From positions 1 through 26,054 of the forward strand of contig LRSR01009504.1 in the NCBI GenBank assembly GCA_001579985.1: 26,054 bases of DNA, read 5' to 3'. A program made the translations under genes and the position numbers. The notes beneath the pieces were generated by a model. The model had not been told where the DNA came from, did no database searches, and worked only from the letters and a program-made list of their open reading frames with translations. Each line of letters opens with the position of its first letter. Positions within the stretch are counted from its first letter, which is position 1. This DNA is from Hypsibius dujardini. Taxonomy: Eukaryota; Tardigrada; Eutardigrada; Parachela; Hypsibiidae. Positions 1-11,142 of this stretch are shown piece after piece.

Positions 1-86
1 GATAGCAGAAGCCCAGCACAGACGGTAACTACGAAGAGAGCCAGAGCAGTTTTCAACTGCAACGCCGATTACATACTGGAAAAGGG

Positions 87-96
87 GGGGGGGACA
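87..96. repeat. Poly(G) run
   Basis: About ten consecutive G downstream of the ZC3H14-like stop codon. Confidence 0.8.
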
Positions 97-203
97 AAAA
101 ATTTGAAAAATAAGTACAGAAATTACGCATTCTACAATAAATGTGAGATAAAGGTGAAGGAGGCAAAAAAAACGGTTTCATTCCATTTTTTGTGCTCAGG
201 CAT

Positions 204-3200
204 TTATGTGACCACCGGTTGGACGTCATCATAGCTAGCGTCATTTGAACCGCCGTCCTGGTCCAGGTCAGCGCCCGCCGGAGTATTGGCCACCTGGGTG
301 TGATCGCCGTCCGTGTCGCACGCCTCGCTGTCGTCGTCGTAGTCGGCTATGTGAAGGGTCTCCGAAGAGGACAGCGACTCGACCTGCACGTCCTCTGGAT
401 GGAGGAAGGTGCACTTTTGGGGGCCCATTCGACAGTACGTCCCGAAGGAGCACGGCTGCAGTATAGTCAAGAGCAGATATGTTAGAGAAACAGAAAGCGA
501 AATCTCTTGCTGTACTACGGGCACTCATGCAGACAGACCAGCCGATAGACAACATAGCCAGACAAGCCAGCAAACAAACAGGCAGAGAGCCAGGTACACA
601 GACACACGTGAAGGCAGACATGCAACTAGGCAGGCGTAACGGCACACAGACCATACGAAAGACAAGCAGACACAGAAGACAGTCAGTTGAACAAAAAAAT
701 TTAAATAGGCAAGCAGGCAGTCTAAAACAGGCAAACAAATACACAACTAGATGGAGAGACAGACAGTAGACATGCAAACAGACACACAACTAGATGGAGA
801 GACCGACAGATAGACAGACAGACAGACAGTAGACATGCAAACAGACATGTAGGCAGGCAGACAGACAGATATATAGACAACTACACAAGCAACTAGACAG
901 ATACAAAAGAAGAAAGAGACACCAGCAAACGGATAAACATGCAGAAAAACTGGAATACCAATAAAGGGACAGACATACAAACAGTCACGCAGGCTAAAAA
1001 ACAGATAAGCAAGCAATCGGCTTGGTAGACAAACAGGCAAAGGAACTCACAATGGCCTGCTTGTGCAAAAAGGGACACTGCGGCTGCGTGCAGTTAGGAT
1101 AGAATCGGCATATGGGCTTTTTCGTCACCAACTGCTTCGCGTTGCCTGAAAAAGTAACATATACACTTCTTAACGACAACGCATCAATCAATGGATGCAA
1201 ACCACTGCCACTTACCATTAGCGGTGGCCGCGCCCGAGTGATCATACACACAGGAGTCGCCAAAGCGGCAGTACTTGCCGTTTCGGCAGGCCGGATGGTA
1301 GAACGGGCACACCTCCGCCGTCTTGGCGCATTTCGGTAAGAACCTAGTAAAACGAAGGAAAATTTCGGTTAGTACATTTCAACAAGAAAAACACAAACAC
1401 TATGTGTTTGTACTCCCGTAAACGTAGAAACCTAAAAATTTATTTTTCAGAATATTATGTACATATTCATAACTAAATAATATATTTTTTAGAAATTTAA
1501 ATAATCAATATTGACTCAAAATATAATTGCCTTTATATTAATTCACTTTATATAGAATAATTTACCTTAATTCAAAACGTAAGCAGATATAATTTAAAAT
1601 TCAAATGTTAATTATTACATTTGACTTAAAATTAAAAATTAAAACTAAAATTAAGTTTAACTTAATTTACATGTAATGCACATAGTCTCATACCGGCACA
1701 TAATGAGTGAGGGGTCGATGGGCGTGGCTGGGGCCGTTCGCATCCGTTTGGCTGGATTGGGATGAGGTCCGCCGCCGCCAAAATCTTCCTTCTCCATCGG
1801 CCCCTCCCAATATCCTACACCAAACAGAAGGACGAGTTAGAAAAGGAAAAACCTTGATGAAAAAAACTTGTAAAATACCGGATTGGTAGGGAGGGAGATG
1901 GGCGAAAGGCGCCCTATTGAAGGAGGGATTACGGTTGAATGGCATTCCAGGTTGAGGTCCGTAATGTCCGTAGTGCCGACCGCCTCGTCCTGGACCTCCG
2001 GCTCCACCGAACATCCGATCGTCGCTGCCGAGCTTGATTCGGCTCAAGGGATCATGAGTAGTGGCCGGCATCACCACCAACAGCCCGGGGATACTAAGGC
2101 AAAAGAGGTTAAGAAGGAGGCAGCTAAAAATATATGTAACAATCAAGGAATCAACGGACAAAGGTATGTTGTGTAAGTTATACGAAAGCTTAGGAACATT
2201 ACTACTATAAGTCAATTCAAATTAAGCATAAAACTATATATACATTATATTACTAACTAACTAAATAAAAATCAATTAAAATAATCAAAAGAACCATAAC
2301 TAAGTTAAAGACTAACAACAAAAATAAACTTCTTATTTATTAAATTTGTTATAAATTTAATACAGCGTGATAGTAAGAAAAATGAATTAAAATCCATAGC
2401 AACAGAAATACAGCCGAATCTTGTAAAAATACATGTTTCTAAAAGCAAGAGTACGCTGACTGTTTCTTTTGGATCAAGTATTTGATGATGGGGGCATAAC
2501 GCCATTTTTAACCAGCTACAGCTGGATACAAATAAATCAACACATGAAGTAATACCTTACGCAAAAGCCCGCCCGAAAAATACAACCAACCCGCGAGATT
2601 CTGCAGAATTTAGTTGTAAAAGCAAGAAGTCCCGAAATCAGGTTAACAGATACATTTTATTAAGTAATACTAAACAACCAAAGGAACTATAGCATCTGAA
2701 GTCTCAATAAATATTAACACGGGTTTATGTCTGTCTACATGCCTGTGTCTGTCTGCATGTTTGTCTGTTTCTATGTATGCCTATCTGTTTACGTGTCTGT
2801 CTGTCGGTCTGTCTGTCTAAGTGCCTGATTGACTAATACCCCTTCCATAAGCCGACTTACTTATTGTCATCGTCCATCGGTTCATTCTCCTCGGTCTCCT
2901 TCTCCGGCACAACCAACGGCCCCTGCGCAGACTGATAGACAAAGCGATTGGTCGGGCCGGAGTTGTTCTGCGCCGCCGTGATGACCACCGGATTTTGGTT
3001 TACGCTAGGCTGAAAGCTCTCCACATCCATAGCCTCGTCGTAGGTACGCTTGTGCATATTCCCGTGTGATCGTGTGACAACTCTGCAAAACATTCCTAGG
3101 AATTAAATCACTCACGGGGGTTGCAAAACAAAAGACGTGCGGGGAAAAAAATATTCGGGAAATTATAGAAATCAGAACATCACACAGGCAAAGGAAAGAA

Positions 3201-5947
3201 ATGGCGCAGAAGGGACATACGTGATCGGCTGGGCTGGAGGCTCTTCTGGAGCGACATCTACGATTTCAAGTTCATTGGCTTCCGGTGAGACTGGAGTCAC
3301 CGGCTCGTCTGAACAAAAACAAAAGAAGAGGTAAATCGAGATGTCAATCTATCGCTTGTTATTATGTAAGAACGCTACATTAACGACCGGTTAGCATAAC
3401 GTCACAGCTTTTGCTGCCCATTATCTGTCTGTTTGCCTGCTTCTTTATGTGTGTGTTTGCGTGCTGGTCTGTTTGTCTGTCTGTACATCTGGCTGGTTGT
3501 CTGTCGGCCCATCTGTCTGTCTGACTGATTGTTTGTCTGGTTGTCCGTAAATTTGCCTGTTTATTCGACTGCATGTCCATGTACTTGTCTGTCGATAATC
3601 TGTATATCTGGTTGTTAATTGACTGGTTGTCTACTTTCTTGACCATATGATTCTGGTTCACTTGCTGTCTAATCTGTCAATTGTGTGTCTTTACCTCTGC
3701 TTGCCTGCCTTCCTGCATGCCTCTCTACATACCGGTCAATTTGACTCAGTGACTGTCAACCAGGCTGACTGTATATCTGTCTGTATGCCTTTAAGTCTGT
3801 TGGCTATCCAAGATCAGAATGTCTGTACTGTACCGGCATTCTCTTCCCGCCCATGATTTGCATCCGACTGAGGACTGCCGGGCGAACGTTCATCCCCGTC
3901 CACGGTAATCTCCAAGGCATACTCTCGTCGCTCAGATGGTGAGGCTGTTCGGTGCTTGTCCCGCGAACCAAAGGTGCCGTGAGTGGCACTACTAGTAGCA
4001 ACAGTCCCTCCGCTAACGGACTGCACTGACTTGACGGCATCTTGTGTTGCTTTACTCAACATCCTCGAAGCGCCTTTCCGTTCGCCACTGGAAAGGGAAA
4101 AGTGTCACACGGACAAAGTCGGAGCAAGTGGTGCAACATATCAGCTGGTGTAACGGACGTACTGGTCTTTGTGCCGATCATGGCTGCGATCAGACTGGTC
4201 ATGATTGCTTCGATGACGCCGACTGAAGGAGGCTTCCCCACTCTCTGCTTTATGATCACCGTCCGATTTCTAACGAAAGACACAAATTCATCTGCTTGTT
4301 TAATGAAAGCTTGTTTAATTCCCTTTCTATATGACTGTCTGGATTAAATGCGTACAAGTGTATCTACGTAGACTGTCTATCTGTCAGTCTGTCTGTCTGT
4401 CTGCATACCCACTTACAGATGTTCTGTCGCCGTCAACAGAACGATCCTTTCTCGATTGCAGCAGTATCCCATCCAGGTAGACATCCGTCGCCTTTTCGCC
4501 TACAAGAAACAATCATACAACTATTATACATTGTACTGGTACATTAAATGGCCGTCAAAATTGTACTAAACTGCAGATCTAAAACCCCTGACCATTTGAC
4601 AATAAGCTTACCCTCCTCCGTCTCGACGGGATTGTGCTCTTCCTTTTGCTCGTCGGCTTTAATTGAAGACGACGAGGATTCTTTGTCTCCTCCTTGTACT
4701 AAATTAAACACACACACAAACGCTACTTCAGGTACTATTTGTCGTACCGACAAGTTAAATAGTCGGAAGATCTTCAAATTGAGGCCGGCCGGCCTTAAAG
4801 ACAGGTAAAATCGGGACAGGAACAGAAGTACCAAAAGCAAAATCAGCTGGGCGCAAAGGATACAAATAAACCGCCCAGACAAATAGGCGAACAGAGGCGG
4901 AACGGCAGGCAGACATGTATATACAGACACAAAAGAATGACAGAAAATGTCAATACCTTTTGAAACTTGGTTGTCCACCTGAGAGACGACCTTCGCAAAC
5001 CTAAAAATGAAATGCAGAAAAGAACGGTTCAGTTGTTTTCCACAGGGTGCATCCATTTGGAAGAACCGTAAGAGCAGATTGAAGAAGAAGAGTATTGAAC
5101 GTACCATTCCACGAATGGGTCGGTTTTGTCGCCAAGAAAATCCAGCAACTTCGACCGCAATGCCTGTTGGCTGTTGGACGGATCGAAGAGGACAAAGACG
5201 TAGTCAACCAGAGCTTTATCTAGAAGAAAAAGCAAGTCAACTCAGAACTATCCTATCAATCAATCAATCAATTATTAAATCAGTAAAGCAAGTACCCCAC
5301 ACGCCGAAACAAGACAGAAGTAAAACATTTGCAAACGCTTTCCGTCAGTTTCCATAATTCTGAACTTACAATTATTTTTGTCGACACCATAAACTTTAAA
5401 ATGTTTGAAATGAACCACGAAAACAAAGGCTCGTAAAAGAAAAATTGAATCAACCAATCAATCACCAAGCTTTCAAACGAAATTATGCAATCAAAATCAG
5501 CATTGCAACAATTCATCAATCAAGCGATGACATCCCAATGCAATCACCCGTCAATGTTAACGACAAAATTTTGTGCCTTCTTCGAAAACATAAATTCCTT
5601 TAATTATTCCCAACCAACCAAATGTATTAACAAACTAAGGATCTCGAAATTGCACTTACCAATCTTCTCTCGACCAGTCAGTTCCTTCAGCTTCGCCTTG
5701 ATGGCATCCTAAAAAAACACAGTCTACAAATGAATTTTCAAAAAGGATCCCTACTCCGATTCCCGCGCTACAAGCTGATTTATGAGGTAGAATTCAATGG
5801 CGAGTCGGACAGCAAAAAGGATGAATTGAGACGGGTGAAGATTTGTTTAGGAATTTTGAGTGGAAAAAAGTGGATAAATTGGGCTGTCTTATTCCATACC
5901 CAAATTCTGCATCCCACTCGCTTTGACAGTCGTTGCAGCAGAGGCAT
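204..5947 (-). CDS. ZC3H14: ZC3H14/Nab2-family polyadenosine RNA-binding CCCH zinc-finger protein
   Basis: Exons (complement): 204-455, 1051-1145, 1216-1343, 1694-1814, 1879-2093, 2861-3082, 3221-3308, 3834-4087, 4163-4269, 4417-4499, 4612-4698, 4957-5000, 5105-5219, 5660-5708 and a probable first exon 5900-5947. All have GT/AG ends and compatible phases, giving about 635 aa. The N-terminus (about residues 8-80, with DAIKAKLKEL and LLDFLGDKTDPFVEW) matches the PWI-like fold of ZC3H14/Nab2. An Arg/His/Asp-rich stretch (RRHRSNHDQSDRSHDRHKDH) and a Gly-rich linker follow. Near the C-terminus are four CCCH fingers with C-X5-C spacing: CRFLPKC..CPFYH, CRNGKYC..CVYDH, CRFYPNC..CPFLH and CSFGTYC..CTFLH. 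An acidic tail follows, and the stop is at 204-206. Family members bind poly(A) in the nucleus and control tail length and mRNA export. The family assignment is firm; the first exon (MPLLQRLSKR start, donor at 5899) is inferred from phase and from alignment of its RIW|DAIK junction to the family. Confidence 0.88.
527..1035. repeat. Degenerate CAGA tetranucleotide tract in the last ZC3H14-like intron
   Basis: Most of intron 456-1050 is an imperfect ladder of CAGA, CAGG and CAAA units. The stop-free reading frames in it are an artefact of the repeat. Confidence 0.9.
1370..1690. other. AT-rich part of intron 1344-1693
   Basis: It is very AT-rich with many TTAAAATT-like words. No gene is visible. 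Confidence 0.7.
2094..2860. repeat. Intron with AT-rich part and CTGT tract
   Basis: This is an intron of the ZC3H14-like gene. About 2200-2450 is AT-rich; 2725-2825 is a degenerate CTGT ladder. No coding signal was seen. Confidence 0.8.
3415..3830. repeat. Degenerate CTGT tract in ZC3H14-like intron 3309-3833
   Basis: Imperfect CTGT/CTGN units fill nearly the whole intron up to the donor of the exon starting at 3834. Confidence 0.85.
5220..5659. other. Intron with CAAT-type repeats
   Basis: An intron of the ZC3H14-like gene, AT-rich, with repeated ATCAATCA words (about 5255-5275, 5450-5462, 5515-5525). No coding signal was seen. Confidence 0.7.
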
Positions 5948-7025
5948 CTTGTTGATGGGGCCTAGGACCGGGAAGAAGGATGAAATTTTATCTGGTCGGC
6001 GAATGGATGAAGAGTGAAACCTGGAGGTGGAAAAGGAAGACTTCAAAAATATGTAATAGTATTTCAAGTGGAAAAGGCAGTGGGGGAAAAGCAAGCATTA
6101 CAGATCGAACAAAGTGCGTACGTGACCGAAGGCCACAGTGCAAAGCGAACGAAGCGTTTTACATGTGTGAGCGCTTCCATCTAAAGACTTGAATGATGAG
6201 CGTTAGTTGCCCTATTATCACAATTTTTCTTGCTTTGTTTTTAGTGCCTCACTACAGTACATCAAATGAGTGAGAATCTCAACTCACCGAAAAAATACTG
6301 TACCACGTTTCGGCGAGCATGCCCATAAAACGCTCGGTTGCGCTCTACCTGTTGGAACGAGTGTCGCACCTAACGAATGAAAGTTTGTCTCTTTCCTATG
6401 ATTATTTTTAGCTTAAGAAGCGATGGATGACTGGATTCATTGAATAGAATGGCAAAATTAACTTTAAACCGTCGCAGAAACTACCACTGTAGTACAAGCC
6501 GGATGAACAGAGAATTGACCCGATTTGTTTTTGTTTTAACAATAAGAAAAACACCAGGCAACACCACCACCACCACGACGACGTTCCCCAAAAGTACAAG
6601 TCTACACGCAAGGTGTGTGTGTCAGTCAGTCTAAGGGCGCACTGTTCAAACAACAACAGAACCAGAACAAAAAGATGTACGAAAAATTTCCAACCACCAT
6701 CGGGCAAACACAACCAACTCTCTCTCGCAGCAAAGTAGAAGAAGACGAAGAAACACAGAACAACCAAAGAAGAACATCAATGCGGACAAAAATGTGCGTG
6801 CCGTGCGTGCGAGCGAGCGCGAATCCTTCTCCATCAATCCCCCCATCCAGCTCAGACACATGCGTGGAGACACACACAAATGGATTGTTCATAAACAGGT
6901 GAAGTGATGATAAAATGGTGTGAATTGAAGAAGGGAAGAAGAAGACGACTGCGCAGACAAGGACACACATCAACCCACAAAAGCGTCCTCTGCTGCTGCA
7001 CGTGTTGTTGCTGCTGCTGCTTCTC
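5948..7025. other. Gap between the SERBP1-like stop and the ZC3H14-like start
   Basis: It should hold the 3'UTR of the SERBP1-like gene and the promoter and 5'UTR of the ZC3H14-like gene, both on the minus strand. A CTG/GTTG triplet run (about 6990-7020) directly follows the SERBP1-like stop. I saw no canonical AATAAA on the minus strand. Confidence 0.5.
6288..6369 (-). other. Possible upstream exon of the ZC3H14-like gene
   Basis: On the minus strand this 82 bp piece starts after cgttag and ends before a good donor (gtgagt, plus strand 6282-6287). One frame is open throughout (VRHSFQQVERNRAFYGHARR and onward). It joins in frame to an acceptor just upstream of the proposed start exon (exon side 5961; AG at 5962-5963). 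It could be a 5'UTR exon or an N-terminal extension. It contains no ATG in that frame. Confidence 0.3.
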
Positions 7026-10000
7026 TCAGGCTTTGGTGGAGGTGGCCTTGGCGGTGTCGGCCGGCGCGGCGGCTGGCTTGTTGCCCAGACCCAACGCCGG
7101 AAAGTCCTTAGGGTCGCTGATGCTGGGCGCCGGGGCGTACTTGCGCCCTGATCCGCCGCCGCGACCACCACCATAACCACGACTACCGCCTTCAGAATGC
7201 TCTGTGTCTCGTCCGTATCCGCCGCGATCGCTCCGTCGGACGTCTTGGTCGCCGCCATAGCCGCCACGCTCACCCCGTCTAGAAAGACAGGGAAACCGGC
7301 CCACCCATTAGAACCACTTCGATTCAGACAATACTTGTCTGTGTGTCTGCCTGTTTGTTCTGATTGTCAGCCAGTCACCATTGCCTTAAAGTCGGTAGTC
7401 ATTAATGATGCCTTAAACGGAATGTTTGTCAGTGCATGTAACTGTCGCGCTTACCCTCCATCTCGGAATCCTCCACGTCCACCACCACGGTCTCCACGGA
7501 AGCCTCCACGCTCGCCCCGCTGCTCGACCCTTGACGAGGGCGCATAGCTCACTCCGAGGTACTCCGATGCCAGATTTGGTTCCTGTTGGGTACCGTGTCG
7601 GTCCTTGCGTCCCTCCTCTTCCTGGAAACACAAAACAAAACGTTAAAATTTAAATTAAACTAATCAAATATCGAAATAAGAAATTAAGTGTGGAAAGACA
7701 ATCTCTAACCTGCTCGACGTGAACCTTCTTCGATTCAAACACCACAGTAGCTGTCTTCATCCACGACTTGTCCTCTCCCTCACCCGGCTTACGGAGGTTG
7801 TACTTGGGCGCCTCCTTTTCAGCCTCCTTCTGTGCCTTGTACTGCTGCAGTGTCATCTTTTTAGCGTCCTCAGCGGCTTCAGCCTCTTTCAACCGCCGCG
7901 CTTCAATCTGCGCCTCGTCCTCCTGACGGGGCTTCCGACCGTAGCCTCGCTCACCTTCGCCTGAAAACACAACAAGAAAACGATTTACACAAGCCAGGCA
8001 GACTCCGATCTGTACACAGACAGACACCATTACAGAAAAACAAACATACCATTACAGAAAGACAGGGAAACATGTACCAGTATACAGATAGGCAGACAAA
8101 TCCGATTCCAGACAAGACAATACTGCAGAAATCTACCAACAGACACAGCAGACATTAAAAAAATACTTCAAACAAGCAATTTCAAGCAGAAATAACCGGT
8201 GGAATGATCCGTATTCAAAGACTTGAGATCCTTACCCTGATTTCCTTCGCCGTTGTCCTCGCCAAAATGCTCAGCCGAAATCGGCTCCAGCGCATCAGTG
8301 TCACCAGCCACACCCCAGTTGTGCGAGCCAGCACCGTGTTTCTTCTCCGTAGCCTTGACTCCGCTGTATAAAAAGAAAATAATGATGCATCAGATCGTGC
8401 CTGAAGAATTTTGAGAGAAGGAACACAAACAACAGAAGCCAAAGCACAAAAACTTGTCTGCCGGAATTATGAGCCAATGTCTGTGGGTCGCATTAAAGAC
8501 AGAAATATCTTGATATCTCTCGGTCGTCCGTACCGTTTGGATGTCTTTCTGGCTAGCTCAACATAACTCTAATGTGTTTGACTAACTGATACAAAAAAGG
8601 GTTAAAATGTCCGTCTGAAACTGATATCAACCATCTCAGTATAAAGGTCTTCCTGCGTCTGTTAATAAATCAATGCCTGAATCTGCATGTCTGCCTGTTG
8701 AATTAGACCTCTTGGACGAAATGGGACATGCCTGTCTGACTGCCTGCCAGCCTTTTAGATTAGACTTGTCTGACTGTATGATTATGAGCATGTCCGATTG
8801 TTTCGAATAGTCTGTTTCGTTAGCAACTAAACATACGAAAATAAAAGCAAAAAGCCGCCACCAGCCAATGCACCACACCTTTGCCCCGCGACATACGTTT
8901 GCTCGTTGCCCGAGTGCCGATCGTACTGACGCCGTCCAACGTCACCGCCCTGCTCCCCGCCGTCACCTCGGTTGCCGCCGCGATAGCCTCCACGATAGCC
9001 TCCGTCTCGGTTTCCGCCGCGATATTCTCGCGGACCTCCATAGCCGCCTCGACGGTTGCCGTACTCAGAGTTGTAGCCACCCTCGCGAGTTCCGCTTCCG
9101 GTCGCATCACGCCTGTAACGAGGGAGAAAAACGCATAATCAGACAAGCAAATCAGTAAAAGCTAGTCGAAAAGTTTTGGTGACTGGTTTACAAAATTTCA
9201 GAGTATCCCTCAAGAGAATCCAATCTGCCTGACGGCTTGCTAGCTGACTGCCTGCATGTCAGTCTGTCCGTCGACCAGTCTTGTCTGCCTACGTGCCTCA
9301 TTGTTAAATCCAACTGTTAACCTTCCTTCAACTACGTCAGCATGTTTGTCTTTCGCAAAGATGTCTGGATGTCTGCCATTTGACCTTAGCCTCACTGAAT
9401 GTTCTTTAATGAGTCTGTCGGTCTGCCATCTCTAAGGTTTTTGTTCATAAATTACCCAGAGTTCTCTCCATGATCTTGACCGGCATTCTCGCCCGCGTGG
9501 TCAGCATGCAAGGCCTCTCCGCCCTCAGCACCGCCTGATCCTTCGTAACGCGGCTGGCGCGGCGGCCGGTCTTGCCGATCTCCACGATAACCACCACCCT
9601 CACCACCGCGATACCCGCCCCGTTCGCCGCCTTCGCCACCACGGTAGCCTCCACGGAATCCGCCACGTCGCTCGCCATCACCACGGTAGCCTCCACGACG
9701 CTCGCCGCCGAATCCACCTCCGCTTTGGGAAGAGTCGCCTTCGTTGTTTCCGGACCGTTCAGTGTGCTGACCGCGATGTCCGCCACCGAATGCGCCGCGT
9801 GGTGGACGCCCTGCCGAAAATGAGGCGGAAAAGGGCGAAAGATTAAAATCGGAAATAAACAAGAGTTCGGACAGGCTGGCTGGAAAAAAACGACCATACA
9901 TGTGCGTATGCCTAGTAAGGTCGTTTTTCATGCCTCGCCAGAGTAAACCGTGTGTAGTGTGTGTGAGGTTGCAGTGCATTACACAATGAAAAGTGACAGT

Positions 10001-11142
10001 CAGTGGAATATCAATCTGCCATCGGCACAATTACGCAATGAAAACGAATCGCGGTTTGTATACAGCGAGAAAATGAGTCATCACGCATTGGACGTCGAAC
10101 AAACAATCGCAGATGCTTCGCAGCTTTTAATTTCATTAAAACAATTTAAGAAGCAGAAAAACAATAATTTAAAGGAACTTGGAAAGCAAGTGGGCAATCT
10201 AAATCAATCTATCGACGAAAAACACCAGTAACTACGATTGGCACAACTCATCAATCAACTTCATAAATACGTGTAACAGAATCAATCAATCAACTGATAG
10301 TGCTGCCTGTAATGATTGTGTTGAAAAAAAGCCTGTGAAATGTTTAGAAAAGCATGATGTGCATGACTGAAAAAAATAGACCATGGAAATGCAGGATGGT
10401 TAGGTCTGGCGAAAACTAACAAGCACCAAATAAGCGGAGGCGGACTTTTCCCTCGTCAGGGACGTCTCTTACCTTGTTGACCATCCCGACCGGGTCGTTC
10501 CACATTCCCGCCCTGTTCATTCGAATCCCGCGCTGGCCGCGGCCCGCCAGCCTTTGGACGCTCCGCATTCTGGTCGTTCTGGACACGCGGGGCACCGAAT
10601 TTCGGCCGGCTACCATCGCTGCTGCTGGCACCTCCAGAGGTCGCCGAGGCGGGTTTCACTCCTCCCGCTGCGCCGGTGGCCGGCGCTGCTTTCTTGGCTC
10701 CGGCTGAAACCGCTCCACTGGCTGACTTGACTCGCACATCGGTCGCTGTCGCAGCGGCCCCGGCCTTGGCTCCTTTTCCGGCCGCAGGACTGGCAGTCTT
10801 CCCCGACGAGGTCGCGGGTGCCGCCTTACCTCCCTTGGCGGTCAACTGCTCCAGCAGACGATTCTCGTCATTTTCAGCGTCTTCCTCGTCTAGGAACGCA
10901 AACCTGGAAGAAAAAAGCCACCACCATCAGCGTAAAAAACGAACTTTTCCAGCAGTTCCAATTGGAAGTGGATTCCTCCTCCACTCCACTTCCAGCAACA
11001 GCTGCTGCAACCACTTTATAACACATGTACACTTCCATTTCACACTCTACGATTCCAGTTCAACATCAACAGACGGAATCCAGGTGGAATTGCAAAAAAA
11101 AACTTACCGGTTCTCCACCTTCACTCCATATTTATCATCCAT
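7026..11142 (-). CDS. SERBP1: SERBP1/HABP4-family RGG-rich mRNA- and ribosome-binding protein
   Basis: Exons (complement): 7026-7278, 7455-7621, 7710-7960, 8236-8363, 8897-9112, 9456-9810, 10473-10903, 11108-11142. They total 1836 nt, or 611 aa and a stop, with all phases matching. The start MDDKYGVKVENRFAFLDEED is the usual N-terminus of the family. Residues about 30-155 are Ala/Gly/Ser/Pro/Lys-rich. Residues about 156-345 are RGG/RGGY repeats. The family core follows: QYDRHSGNEQTGVK, then GAGSHNWG (about 346-363), then MTLQQYKAQKEAEKEAPKY (about 423-440). A third RGG block and the C-terminal motif APSISDPKDFPALG close the protein. Members bind mRNA through RGG motifs and occupy the mRNA channel of idle 80S ribosomes. 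At 611 aa it is longer than vertebrate SERBP1 (about 400 aa), mostly through the RGG and Ala/Gly-rich parts. SERBP1 and HABP4 are paralogues in vertebrates, so the symbol stands for the shared ancestor. Confidence 0.94.
7965..8235. repeat. Degenerate CAGA tract in SERBP1-like intron 7961-8235
   Basis: Imperfect CAGA and ACAG units alternate with unique sequence. No coding signal was seen. Confidence 0.65.
8364..8896. repeat. SERBP1-like intron with degenerate CTGN tract
   Basis: About 8640-8815 shows CTG at roughly 4-base spacing with varied fourth bases. The rest of the intron is unremarkable. Confidence 0.65.
9220..9430. repeat. Degenerate CTGN tract in SERBP1-like intron 9113-9455
   Basis: CTGC, CTGT and CTGA units are spaced by about 4 bases, heavily decayed. 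Confidence 0.6.
9986..10231 (+). CDS. Possible nested small gene, 81 aa, coiled-coil-like, function unknown
   Basis: This single open frame lies on the plus strand inside the SERBP1-like intron 9811-10472, opposite to the host gene. It runs from ATG (MKSDSQWNINLPSAQ) to TAA at 10229-10231. The peptide is mixed in composition. Its second half is charged and amphipathic (HHALDVEQTIADASQLLISL, then Lys/Asn/Gln-rich LKELGKQVGNLNQSI), as in a short coiled coil. Codon use is much more AT-rich than in the host exons. A possible splice acceptor (gttgcag) lies 12 bp upstream of the ATG. I saw no canonical AATAAA nearby. I do not recognise a family, and chance cannot be excluded at this length. Against chance, it does not contain the CTGT-type repeat that causes most spurious frames here. 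Confidence 0.35.
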   Translation: MKSDSQWNINLPSAQLRNENESRFVYSEKMSHHALDVEQTIADASQLLISLKQFKKQKNNNLKELGKQVGNLNQSIDEKHQ

